NCBI GenBank assembly: GCA_041168985.1
Contig: JBEEKA010000186.1
Location: 1-14,278, forward strand
Source of the DNA: ZC4RG30 sp041168985
GTDB lineage: Bacteria > Pseudomonadota > Gammaproteobacteria > Steroidobacterales > Steroidobacteraceae
DNA: 14,278 nucleotides
Direction: 5' to 3'
Position 1 is the first letter of the stretch; every line of letters starts with the position of its first letter. A model generated the notes under the pieces. It made no database searches, was not told the origin of the DNA, and was given only the letters and a program-made list of their open reading frames with translations. A program made the translations under genes and the position numbers. Shown in pieces: positions 1 through 6,954 of this stretch.

Positions 1-1157
1 GCCCCGGCTGCCGCTTCGTAGGCGCCCTCCACGTAACTCAGGCCCGGCAGGTCACCCAGCACACGCCTGGCCTCGGGCATGGCCACCGGATCGTAGGCAC
101 GAATGGACAGTCCCGCGTCCAGCAGCTCGCGGATCACCGTCAGGGCCGGTGCCTCGCGCATGTCGTCCGTGTTCGGCTTGAAGGACAGCCCCCAGATCGC
201 GGCGGTCCGGCCCTCGAGCTCGCCCTTGAAGTGGTCGCGGATCTTCCTGGCCAGCACCGACTTCTGCGCGTAATTGACGGACTCGACGGCCTCCAGCACT
301 TCCGGCTCGTACCCCACTTCCTTGGCCGAGCGCACCAGCGCCTGCACGTCCTTCGGGAAGCAGGACCCGCCGTACCCGGTGCCCGGATAGATGAAGTGGT
401 AGCCAATGCGGGGATCGGAACCGATTCCCAGGCGTACGTTCTCGATATCCGCGCCGACCCGCTCCGCGATGTTCGCCAGCTCGTTCATGAAGCTGATCTT
501 GGTCGCCAGCATCGCGTTGGCGGCGTACTTTGTCAGTTCGGAGGAGCGGATGTCCATGACGACCAGTCGGTCGTGGTTGCGCGTGAAGGGCTCGTACAGC
601 GCCCGCATCAGTTCGACGGTCCGCGGGTTGTCGGTTCCCACCACGACGCGGTCCGGCCGCATGAAATCCGCGATCGCCGCGCCTTCCTTCAGGAATTCCG
701 GGTTCGAAACGATATCGAACTCCACCGCCGCACCGCGGGCGGCCAGCGCGGTGGACACCTGCGCACGGACCCTGTCCGCCGTGCCGACGGGCACGGTGGA
801 CTTCGTGATGACCACCGCATAGCGGTCCAGGTGGGTGCCGATGGTGTTCGCCACGGCCAGCACGTACTTGAGGTCGGCCGAGCCGTCCTCGTCGGGCGGG
901 GTGCCCACGGCGATCAGCTGGAACAGGCCGTGCCGGACAGCCTTCACCGCGTCGGTCGTGAATTCGAGGCGGCCGGCCTTGACGTTGCGCTCGATCAGCG
1001 AGTCCAGTCCCGGTTCGTGGATCGGGATCTCGCCCTGGTTCAGCCGTTCGATCTTGGCGGCGTCCACGTCCACGCAGATGACGTGGTTGCCCGCATCGGC
1101 GAGACAGGCCCCGGTGACCAGACCCACGTAACCCGAACCGAATACTGTTACACGCAT
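1..1157 (-). CDS. ugd: UDP-glucose 6-dehydrogenase (3' end beyond left edge)
   Basis: Oxidises UDP-glucose to UDP-glucuronate with two NAD+, a cytoplasmic step supplying acidic sugar for exopolysaccharide, capsule or lipid A modification. About 385 residues are present and the C-terminus runs off the window. The N-terminus MRVTVFGSGYVGLVTGACLA is a textbook Rossmann dinucleotide fold (GxGYVG). Further family landmarks are VGTPPDEDGSADL, TKSTVPVGT, the substrate-binding SNPEFLKEG, ELTKYAANAMLATKISFMNE, and the active-site GYGGSCFPKD with nucleophile Cys266. WGLSFKPNTDDMREAP marks the C-terminal UDP-binding domain. The ATG at 1157 is the only start that gives the canonical N-terminus. The gene is transcribed away from the decayed gene and oxygenase on the plus strand. 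Identification is very secure; its functional link to the sulfation operon is only contextual. Confidence 0.96.
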   Translation of the reverse strand, partial: MRVTVFGSGYVGLVTGACLADAGNHVICVDVDAAKIERLNQGEIPIHEPGLDSLIERNVKAGRLEFTTDAVKAVRHGLFQLIAVGTPPDEDGSADLKYVLAVANTIGTHLDRYAVVITKSTVPVGTADRVRAQVSTALAARGAAVEFDIVSNPEFLKEGAAIADFMRPDRVVVGTDNPRTVELMRALYEPFTRNHDRLVVMDIRSSELTKYAANAMLATKISFMNELANIAERVGADIENVRLGIGSDPRIGYHFIYPGTGYGGSCFPKDVQALVRSAKEVGYEPEVLEAVESVNYAQKSVLARKIRDHFKGELEGRTAAIWGLSFKPNTDDMREAPALTVIRELLDAGLSIRAYDPVAMPEARRVLGDLPGLSYVEGAYEAAAG

Positions 1158-1185
1158 TGAACGACCTCTGAACAGACCGGAAAAC

Positions 1186-1203
1186 CACCGCTCTGGCGCG
1201 GTG
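1186..1203. promoter_or_regulatory. Inverted repeat in the divergent intergenic region
   Basis: The 80 bases between the start of ugd (minus) and the decayed gene (plus) must hold any promoters for both directions. They contain a perfect 6-bp inverted repeat, CACCGC - 6 bases - GCGGTG, and on the plus strand a TAATAT (1212-1217) that resembles a -10 box for the rightward unit, without a convincing -35 box. Read on the minus strand the hairpin is followed by GGTTTT, so it could also act as a weak hairpin in the ugd leader. Operator or leader hairpin cannot be told apart from sequence, and chance is possible. Confidence 0.25.
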
Positions 1204-1237
1204 CAAGCGTTTAATATCGCATGCGAACATGACAGAG

Positions 1238-1547
1238 ATGAACAAGCTCTCCACTGATTACGTTGAAAGTGAGGACCGCATCCGCCTCGGGGGGCGCTTT
1301 GCCTACGGCAATTCCCTCGTGTTCTGGATCACGCGGCCCCTGATGGACCGACTCGTAGCGCCGCTCGGCTCCGTCCGCGGATGGGTCGCACCATATCGCC
1401 CAGCTGGTACTGGACCGCAGGTCACTCCGACAGTGGCTGGGTGGCCTGAAGACCCTCTACGTTGCCGCCGGCTGGCCCCTGTCACACTGGGACGGACCTG
1501 GCGAACGGGGCCGGTTCGCGAGACAGGCTGGACAATTCCTGCATTGA
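1238..1547 (+). pseudogene. Decayed small-domain gene, internal deletion with frameshift; distant paralogue of the protein at 5854-6318
   Basis: From ATG 1238 (ATG 1229 is an in-frame alternative) the product starts MNKLSTDYVESEDRIRLGGR and continues through NSLVFWITRPLMDRLVAPL to about base 1365. The reading then makes sense only in another frame, from about 1383 (GSHHIAQLVLDRRSLRQWL, then AAGWPLSHWDGP) to a TGA at 1545-1547. Both halves align without gaps to the two ends of the 154-residue protein at 5854-6318: Y-x4-DR-x-R, then ten residues, then VFW at the front; L-x3-L-x2-L ending in AGW at the back. Trp-to-Trp distance is 99 codons there but 148 bases here, so about 149 bases are missing. 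From memory, related conserved hypothetical proteins of roughly 150 residues beginning with a similar STDYVESEDRIRL motif occur in other proteobacteria; I could not check this. The original frame stays open to 1558, so a hybrid 106-residue product (109 from ATG 1229) may still be made. Confidence 0.6.
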
Positions 1548-1554
1548 GTGGACC

Positions 1555-2439
1555 ATGAACGACGCAACCCTTCCCGCCAGCCCGCTGCCCGACACCTGGA
1601 TGGACTGGGTGCGCGTGAACCTGCAGCGCGGCTGCCGGACTTCCGATCTGGTGACCCAGCTTCGGCAGCACGGCTTCGGCGAGGCCCGGATCACGGGCAC
1701 GCTGGAATTCTTCGCCCGGCAGACGCTGCCTGTCCTGCCGGCCAACGTCCCGCCTCCGCCCGTGCCCAGTACAGGCTACCTGTATGAACCGAGCCGCATC
1801 CCGCAGCAGAACACCATCGTCCTGCCGGACCGCACGGTCAGGGTGACGGCCCGCTCGGACCAGCCCGATGTCGTGGCCTTCGACAACCTGCTCAGCGAGG
1901 AGGAATGCGATGCGCTGGTCGCGGCCTCGCGCCACAAGACCGAGCGCTCCACCGTGGTGAACCCGGAGACGGGCAAGGGCGATGTCAATCCGGCGCGCAC
2001 GAGCTCCGGCACCTACTTCAAGCCCGGCGAAAACCCGCTTGTCCCGATCATCGATGCGCGCATCGCGGCGCTGACCGGTCTGCCGGCGAACCATGGCGAG
2101 GGGATCCAGATCCTGCATTACCTGCCCGGCAAGGAATACCTGCCGCACCATGACTATTTCCCGCCCAAGGAAAATGGCAGCGCCCCGCACCTGTCGCGGG
2201 GTGGGCAGCGAGTCGCCACGGTCGTGATGTACCTCAATGACGTCGAAAACGGGGGCGCGACGTCCTTCCCGAGCGCGGGCAACCTGCGCGTGACACCGCG
2301 CAAGGGCGCCGCCGTGTATTTCGCCTATCTCAATTGCTACGGGCAGCTGGATCCGGCTTCGCTGCATGCCGGCACACCGGTCATCGAGGGCGAAAAGTGG
2401 ATCGCAACGAAGTGGATCCGCGAGCGACCCTGGGCCTGA
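1555..2439 (+). CDS. Prolyl-4-hydroxylase-like 2-oxoglutarate/Fe(II) oxygenase
   Basis: A 294-residue cytoplasmic-looking enzyme of the prolyl 4-hydroxylase alpha-subunit family, which hydroxylates peptidyl proline or related substrates using O2 and 2-oxoglutarate. Residues about 10-55 form a short helical region (DWVRVNLQRGCRTSDLVTQL) of the kind seen ahead of bacterial P4H-like domains. The catalytic double-stranded beta-helix covers about 100-294, with Fe ligands His198 and Asp200 in LPHHDYF, distal His271 in LHAGTPV, and the 2OG-binding Lys281 in EKWIATKW, exactly ten residues after the distal His as in collagen P4H. FDNLLSEEECDALV and VMYLNDVENGGATSFP are typical family blocks. ATG 1555 is chosen because it follows the ancestral stop of the decayed gene by seven bases and has GAGTGG upstream. 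No signal peptide is seen. The substrate is unknown; the nearby secreted repeat protein is proline-poor, so another target is quite possible. Confidence 0.9.
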   Translation: MNDATLPASPLPDTWMDWVRVNLQRGCRTSDLVTQLRQHGFGEARITGTLEFFARQTLPVLPANVPPPPVPSTGYLYEPSRIPQQNTIVLPDRTVRVTARSDQPDVVAFDNLLSEEECDALVAASRHKTERSTVVNPETGKGDVNPARTSSGTYFKPGENPLVPIIDARIAALTGLPANHGEGIQILHYLPGKEYLPHHDYFPPKENGSAPHLSRGGQRVATVVMYLNDVENGGATSFPSAGNLRVTPRKGAAVYFAYLNCYGQLDPASLHAGTPVIEGEKWIATKWIRERPWA

Positions 2440-2440
2440 T

Positions 2441-2463
2441 CCCGCCCCACCCCGTGGTGGCGG
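2441..2463. terminator. Convergent hairpin between the oxygenase and cysNC
   Basis: The 33-base gap between two convergent genes holds CCCGCCCCAC - 3 bases - a near-perfect complement, giving a GC stem of about ten pairs with one bulge. It lacks a run of T on either side. Its position just past both stop codons suggests a bidirectional termination or 3'-end stabilising hairpin. Confidence 0.5.
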
Positions 2464-2472
2464 GCCCGGATG

Positions 2473-4353
2473 CTACAGCCGGCTCAGCGCATCAAGGACC
2501 TGTTCGACACAGGCCTGCGGATCGCGATGGACGGCATCGAGATGGACATCCGGTGATTCCGGGACCTCGTAGGGACTGTCTATCCCGGTGACGTGCTGCA
2601 GCTCGCCCCGACGGGCCTTGGCGTAAAGCCCCTTGCGATCGCGCCGCTCGCACTCCTCGATCGGCGCATCGACGAAGACCTCCAAGAACTCACCCTCGGC
2701 GAACAGCTCGCGCGCCATGCGCCGTTCGGTCCTGAACGGCGAGATGAAACTCACGAGCACGATCAGGCCGGCATCCACCATCAGCTTGGCCACCTCGGCG
2801 ACGCGGCGGATGTTTTCCACGCGGCCTGCTTCGGTGAAGCCCAGGTCGCGATTGAGGCCGTGGCGCACGTTGTCGCCATCGAGGAGATAGGTATGCCTGC
2901 CTTCCGCGTAGAGCCGCTTGTCCAGCAGGTTGGCGATCGTGGACTTTCCCGCACCGGGCAGGCCCGTGAACCAGATGCATCGTGGACGCTGGTGCTTCTG
3001 CGCCGAGCGGAGGGACTTGTCGAGTTCCACTGCCTGCCAGGGAATGGTGCTGGCGCGCCGCAAGGCGAAGTCGATCATCCCGGCGCCAACCGTCTCGAAG
3101 GTCAGTTTGTCAATCAGGATGAAGCTGCCGAGCACGCGATTGACGCCATACGGCTCGAACACCACCGGCGCGCTGGTCGACAGGTTGACCGTGGCGATCT
3201 CGTTGAGGCCGAGTTCCCGCGCCGCCAGATGGGCGCCGGTATTCACGTCCTCGCGGTACTTGATCTCCGTGACGGTTGCCGTCACTTCCTTCGTCGCCAG
3301 CTTCATCAGGTACTGTCGACCCGGGAACATGGCGTGTTCGCTCATCCACAGCAGCTTGACGTCGAACTGGTCCGCCACGTCCGGCGCCGCATCGGCAGCG
3401 ACCAGTACGTCGCCGCGGCTGGCGTCCACTTCATCCGCCAGCGTCAGCGTGACAGCCTCGCCACTCTGCGCAGCTTCCACCTCGTCGAAGCCCGACAACA
3501 CGGCCTTGATGGTGGTCTGCACGCCCGAGGGCATGACGCGCACGGCGTCTCCCGGACGGACGCTGCCTTCGGCCAGGCGTCCACAGAATCCGCGGAAATC
3601 AAGGTTCGGACGATTGACCCACTGCACGGGCATGCGGAAAGCATGGCGTTCCCGTGCGTCCCCCACATCGACCGTATCCAGATAGGACATCAGGCTGGGG
3701 CCCAGGTACCAGGGCGTCCGGGCGCTCTTGACCAGCACGTTGTCGCCATCCAGACCCGACAGCGGAATTGCCTGGATGCTGTCGAAACCAAAGCCCGCGG
3801 CGAAGGACCTGTAACCCTCGGCGATGTCGTTGAAGGTCGTCTCGCTGTAATCCATCAGGTCCAGCTTGTTGACCGCCAGCACGACATGACGGATGCCCAT
3901 CATCGCCACGATCCGGCTGTGCCGACGGGTCTGCGTCAGCACGCCCTTGCGGGCATCGACGAGGATGACGGCGAGGTCCGCGGTGGAAGCGCCGGTCGCC
4001 ATGTTGCGCGTGTACTGTTCGTGGCCCGGCGTGTCGGCAACGATGTAGCGACGCCGTTCCGTGGCGAAGAAGCGGTAGGCCACGTCGATCGTGATGCCCT
4101 GTTCCCGCTCGGCCTGCAGGCCGTCGACCAGCAGTGCGAGATCCATCTTCTCGCCCTGCGTACCGAAGCGCCGGGAATCCGACTCGAGACTGGCCAACTG
4201 GTCGTCGAAGATCGCCTTGCTCTCGTAAAGGAGGCGACCGATCAGGGTGCTCTTGCCATCGTCCACGCTGCCGCAGGTGATGAAGCGCAGCGTCGGCTTG
4301 TGGCTCTGGCTGTCGAGGAAGCTGGCGATGTCCTTGGCCTGGAGGGTATCCAT
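2473..4353 (-). CDS. cysNC: Bifunctional sulfate adenylyltransferase large subunit / adenylylsulfate kinase
   Basis: A 626-residue fusion. The N-terminal GTPase half (CysN) drives APS formation from ATP and sulfate with CysD; the C-terminal half (CysC) phosphorylates APS to PAPS. GTPase motifs: G1 GSVDDGKST (28-36), G3 DTPGHEQY (107-114), G4 NKLD (162-165), followed by EF-Tu-like beta-barrel domains to about 450. The APS kinase domain starts near 455 with P-loop GLPGAGKST (464-472), then DGDNVRHGLN, the ISPFRTERR segment carrying the usual phospho-Ser position, and a DxPYE-type lid (SPYEVPESPD). Start ATG 4353 overlaps the cysD stop by one base (TGATG), so translation is coupled; an upstream in-frame extension would lie inside cysD and lacks homology. 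It is the last gene of the operon. No cysH, cysI or cysJ follows, so the PAPS is more plausibly consumed by the sulfotransferase at the operon's head than by assimilatory reduction. Confidence 0.96.
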   Translation of the reverse strand: MDTLQAKDIASFLDSQSHKPTLRFITCGSVDDGKSTLIGRLLYESKAIFDDQLASLESDSRRFGTQGEKMDLALLVDGLQAEREQGITIDVAYRFFATERRRYIVADTPGHEQYTRNMATGASTADLAVILVDARKGVLTQTRRHSRIVAMMGIRHVVLAVNKLDLMDYSETTFNDIAEGYRSFAAGFGFDSIQAIPLSGLDGDNVLVKSARTPWYLGPSLMSYLDTVDVGDARERHAFRMPVQWVNRPNLDFRGFCGRLAEGSVRPGDAVRVMPSGVQTTIKAVLSGFDEVEAAQSGEAVTLTLADEVDASRGDVLVAADAAPDVADQFDVKLLWMSEHAMFPGRQYLMKLATKEVTATVTEIKYREDVNTGAHLAARELGLNEIATVNLSTSAPVVFEPYGVNRVLGSFILIDKLTFETVGAGMIDFALRRASTIPWQAVELDKSLRSAQKHQRPRCIWFTGLPGAGKSTIANLLDKRLYAEGRHTYLLDGDNVRHGLNRDLGFTEAGRVENIRRVAEVAKLMVDAGLIVLVSFISPFRTERRMARELFAEGEFLEVFVDAPIEECERRDRKGLYAKARRGELQHVTGIDSPYEVPESPDVHLDAVHRDPQACVEQVLDALSRL

Positions 4354-5237
4354 CAGAAATAGCCCTCCTGCTTCTTCTTTTCCATCGAACCGGGCGAATC
4401 GCTGTCGATCAGCCGGCCCTGGCGTTCGGAACTGCGGGCGTTGAAGGTCTCGGCGATGACCGCCTCCAGCGTGTCGGCATCGCTGTCGATCGCCGCGGTC
4501 AGCGGCCAGCACCCCAGCGTGCGGAAACGGACCCGACGCATCTCGGGCGTCTCACCCGGCTCGAGCGGAATGCGCTCGTCGTCCACCATGATCCACTGCC
4601 CGCCCCGCTGCACCACGGGCCGCTCCGCGGCCAGGTACAGCGGCACGATGGGAATGTTCTCCTGGTGGATGTACTGCCAGATATCAAGTTCGGTCCAGTT
4701 GCTGATCGGGAAGACGCGGATGGTTTCACCCGGCTTGATCCGCGAGTTGTAGAGGTTCCACAATTCCGGTCGCTGGGCCTTGGGATCCCAGCGATGTCCG
4801 GGCGCGCGGAAACTGAACACGCGTTCCTTCGCGCGGGACTTTTCCTCATCGCGGCGCGCGCCGCCAAAGACCACGTCGAAGCCGTGGGCATCCAGCGCCT
4901 GCTTCAGCGCCTGGGTCTTCATGACGTCGGTGTGGTAACTGCTGCCGTGCGTGAAGGGACCCACGCCTTCGGCCAGTCCCGCGGGATTGGTGTGCGTGAT
5001 CAGCTTGACGCCACTCTCCGCAACCATGCGGTCGCGATGGGCATACATGGCCTTGAACTTCCAGCCGGTATCGACATGCAGCAGCGGGAAAGGCGGCGGC
5101 GCCGGATGGAAGGCCTTGCGCGCCAGATGCAGCATCACCGAACTGTCCTTGCCGATCGAATACATCATCACCGGGTTGTGGGCGGTGGCCACCGCCTCGC
5201 GGATGATTTCGATCGACTCGGATTCCAGACTCATCAT
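4353..5237 (-). CDS. cysD: Sulfate adenylyltransferase small subunit
   Basis: The ATP-pyrophosphatase-type catalytic subunit of ATP sulfurylase, partner of CysN, about 294 residues and close to the family's usual 300. The PP-loop is YSIGKDSSVMLHL near residues 26-38, followed by family blocks HVDTGWKF, ESGVKLITHTNP, GARRDEEKSRAKER, NSRIKPGETIRVFPISNWTE and LGCWPLT. The C-terminal tail GSMEKKKQEGYF is characteristic of CysD. ATG 5237 is preferred over the adjacent ATG 5234 because GGAG lies eight bases upstream of it; either start overlaps the TGA of the protease gene. The 3' end overlaps cysNC by one base. An unusual neighbour for CysD is the exported zinc protease directly upstream; in ordinary assimilatory clusters cysD follows other cys genes. 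Confidence 0.96.
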   Translation of the reverse strand: MMSLESESIEIIREAVATAHNPVMMYSIGKDSSVMLHLARKAFHPAPPPFPLLHVDTGWKFKAMYAHRDRMVAESGVKLITHTNPAGLAEGVGPFTHGSSYHTDVMKTQALKQALDAHGFDVVFGGARRDEEKSRAKERVFSFRAPGHRWDPKAQRPELWNLYNSRIKPGETIRVFPISNWTELDIWQYIHQENIPIVPLYLAAERPVVQRGGQWIMVDDERIPLEPGETPEMRRVRFRTLGCWPLTAAIDSDADTLEAVIAETFNARSSERQGRLIDSDSPGSMEKKKQEGYF

Positions 5238-5839
5238 TGATGGGGCTCCGCAGGGCCGTAAAGCTCGAGGCAACGGCGCAGGTCGTTCCGGGTCGGCTCC
5301 AGCGGCAGGGTTTCAGGGTCTGCCTTGGGGCAGGACGCCGCCAGCGTCATCACGTCGTCGCAGCGGCTCGAATGCGTCAGGCCGATGGCATGTCCGAGTT
5401 CATGGGTCACGACTTTCTCGAGCAGGTGGCGTGAGCGCTCGAACTCGAGCCGGTCCGCGCGGATGGACACATCGCGCTCGACCAGCCTGCCCTCGCGGGA
5501 CCGACCAACCGTAAGCCCACGGAGCTTGGCCGGGATCTGCAGGCTCCAGCCCGCGACGTTGATTCCGTCCTGCGTCCCCGGCGGCACGGTCGTGTCACCG
5601 AGGTACTCCAGTTTCACGCCACATTTTTCCCAGCGGTGGGCGGCCTCCAGGAAGATCACCTTGGCCTCGTCGGCGGTGAGCCAGGCGGGGCGTACACCAC
5701 CGAAGTAGTGCCAGCGATAGACCGACTGCGGCCACTTGCCGGGCGAAGGGTCCTCGACGCCCGGCTCGGCAGCCTGGCCGCGCGGAGCCATCAGCATGAA
5801 GACCGTTGCCAGCGCGAGCAGGAACCGGGGTCGGGGCAT
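5234..5839 (-). CDS. Exported matrixin-like zinc metalloprotease
   Basis: A 201-residue predicted exported protease. Residues 1-23 form a signal peptide (basic MPRPR, hydrophobic LLALATVFMLMA, cleavage near GQAA/EP). The zinc site is HELGHAIGLTH (146-156), the HExxHxxGxxH signature of metzincins with His146, His150 and His156 as ligands and Glu147 as base. DVM with Met164 fits the Met-turn that follows in this clan. RWHYFGGVRPAWLTADEAKVI and VSIRADR resemble the small matrixin/ADAM-like proteins of bacteria, and four cysteines (73, 160, 170, 190) may pair after export. ATG 5839 is chosen for the signal peptide and for GGAG nine bases upstream; longer starts would intrude into the previous gene. 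The stop overlaps the cysD start, so it belongs to the operon. Its target is unknown; maturation or trimming of the large secreted repeat protein is one possibility. Confidence 0.85.
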   Translation of the reverse strand: MPRPRFLLALATVFMLMAPRGQAAEPGVEDPSPGKWPQSVYRWHYFGGVRPAWLTADEAKVIFLEAAHRWEKCGVKLEYLGDTTVPPGTQDGINVAGWSLQIPAKLRGLTVGRSREGRLVERDVSIRADRLEFERSRHLLEKVVTHELGHAIGLTHSSRCDDVMTLAASCPKADPETLPLEPTRNDLRRCLELYGPAEPHQ

Positions 5840-5853
5840 CACGTCGGTCTCCG

Positions 5854-6318
5854 TCAGGAACGCTTCTTGGCCTTGGTGATGGCGGCACGGACCTGTGCCA
5901 TGGCCTGCAGCCGCTTCAGGCCGGCCACCGGATCCCAGCCAGCCCGTTCGCACTGCATGGCAAGCCGATCCAGAAGGAGCTTGAGTCCCTCTGCCTTGAA
6001 GCCGAATGAGAGGGCCTTCTCGCCCTGCACCAGCAGCAACTGCGTGACGTCATCGGCCTGCCGCACCCTCATGCCGTCCAGCGACTCGGGGGGGATATCG
6101 TCGACCGCGGGATCGTGCTTCGGACGGACCGGAGGCGCCTTGACCGGCGTTACCGCATCGGGCTTCACGCCGAGTTTGCGCGCTACCCGGGACAGTGCAG
6201 CGAGTGCGGCCAGCGCCTGGTTCCGCTGCAGCCAGAAGACGCGCGTCGCCTTGCCGTCCGCCTGCACCACCATCCGCAGGCGATCCGCCTTTGCGTCGTA
6301 TCGAAGTTTAAAGCTCAT
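5854..6318 (-). CDS. Small conserved protein of unknown function, two-part domain
   Basis: A 154-residue protein I do not recognise as a named family. There is no signal peptide or membrane segment, so it is probably cytoplasmic. Residues 1-50 (MSFKLRYDAKADRLRMVV... TRVFWLQRNQALAAL) look like beta strands followed by a helix. Residues 55-85 are a proline-rich, variable linker. Residues 92-140 (VTQLLLVQGEKALSFGFKAE, then GLKLLLDRLAMQCERAGWDP) again show strands then a helix ending in AGW, and the C-terminus is basic (KAKKRS). Both ends align without gaps to the decayed gene at 1238-1547, so this is the surviving member of a two-copy family. ATG 6318 has a purine-rich AAGAGAAGA upstream. It lies 30 bases after the oxygenase gene and 14 before the protease gene, within the operon. 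Both copies sit next to a 2OG/Fe(II) oxygenase, suggesting a partner or adaptor role for those enzymes (inference). Confidence 0.75.
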   Translation of the reverse strand: MSFKLRYDAKADRLRMVVQADGKATRVFWLQRNQALAALAALSRVARKLGVKPDAVTPVKAPPVRPKHDPAVDDIPPESLDGMRVRQADDVTQLLLVQGEKALSFGFKAEGLKLLLDRLAMQCERAGWDPVAGLKRLQAMAQVRAAITKAKKRS

Positions 6319-6348
6319 GTCGTCTGTCTTCTCTTTGCGTGAATGTCG

Positions 6349-6954
6349 TCAAGTCGCCGCTTCGAACCGCACGTTGAACGCGATCGAAATGCGGTCCTCG
6401 TCTTCTTCGTTGGGATGCACCCAGTGCATCAGGTAGGCCGGGAAAATGAAAATCGCCCCCGGCACGGGACGGATGGAAATCTTCTTCGGGAACAGCTGCA
6501 GCGAGCTGTATTCCGGCACGGTCGTTCCCGTTCTGGGGTCGAGGAAATCAAGCAGACCGCTGTTCTGCGCCGGATCACGCGTCGTTTTCACGAAGTAGAC
6601 GCCTGACCAGGTATTCCCCCCATGTTCATGTGGCGCGTTGTAAGCGCCCTTGGGATTCACGTTGATCCAGCCATGCGCCGTCGTCCTGAGCTTGCCAAGG
6701 TCCGCATGGGGTGCCGCGTGGCGCGTCGCCTCCCCCACTGCACTGCGCAGCGCGTTGCACAGCGCCTTGAAGGACTCTTCCGAGCGACTGAAAAGGTCCG
6801 CCTCGGAATGCCAGCCATTGCGGTTGCTCTTGACCATTCCGGGCGATGCAGCGCGCAGTGCCGCGATGTCCCGGATCAATGCCTCGTTCAGGGACGCCGC
6901 TTCCTTGATCTGGAAGCTGTATAGGGGGGTGGCAAACGCCTGCTGTACTTTCAA
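6349..6954 (-). CDS. 2OG-Fe(II) oxygenase of the TIGR02466 type
   Basis: A 201-residue putative dioxygenase that resembles the TIGR02466 / 2OG-FeII_Oxy_5 group. The N-terminal FATPLYSFQI and NGWHSEADLF are typical family openings. The first metal-binding segment is NAPHEHGGNTWSGVYFV (His109, His111), the second is FPAYLMHWVHPN (His177, His180), and Arg188 in RISIAFNVRF is the expected 2-oxoglutarate contact. Its reaction is unknown, as for most of the family. The start is TTG at 6954, forming a TTGA four-base overlap with the stop of the ligase gene; no ATG or GTG near the N-terminus keeps the family opening, and the overlap implies coupled translation. It is a different subfamily from the oxygenase at 1555-2439, so this locus has two hydroxylase-type enzymes. 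A protein, or the product of the adjacent ligase, are both possible substrates. Confidence 0.88.
   Translation of the reverse strand: MKVQQAFATPLYSFQIKEAASLNEALIRDIAALRAASPGMVKSNRNGWHSEADLFSRSEESFKALCNALRSAVGEATRHAAPHADLGKLRTTAHGWINVNPKGAYNAPHEHGGNTWSGVYFVKTTRDPAQNSGLLDFLDPRTGTTVPEYSSLQLFPKKISIRPVPGAIFIFPAYLMHWVHPNEEDEDRISIAFNVRFEAAT

Noticed and set aside
52..1254. A 400-codon minus-strand frame and a 309-codon plus-strand frame over the dehydrogenase gene
   Set aside because: Both translate to Arg/Gly/His-rich sequence without any family resemblance, whereas the frame starting at 1157 gives a full, motif-perfect UDP-glucose dehydrogenase.
2593..4362. A 589-codon plus-strand frame opposite cysNC
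   Set aside because: It is an antisense shadow of a highly conserved gene, with biased composition and no recognisable domains.
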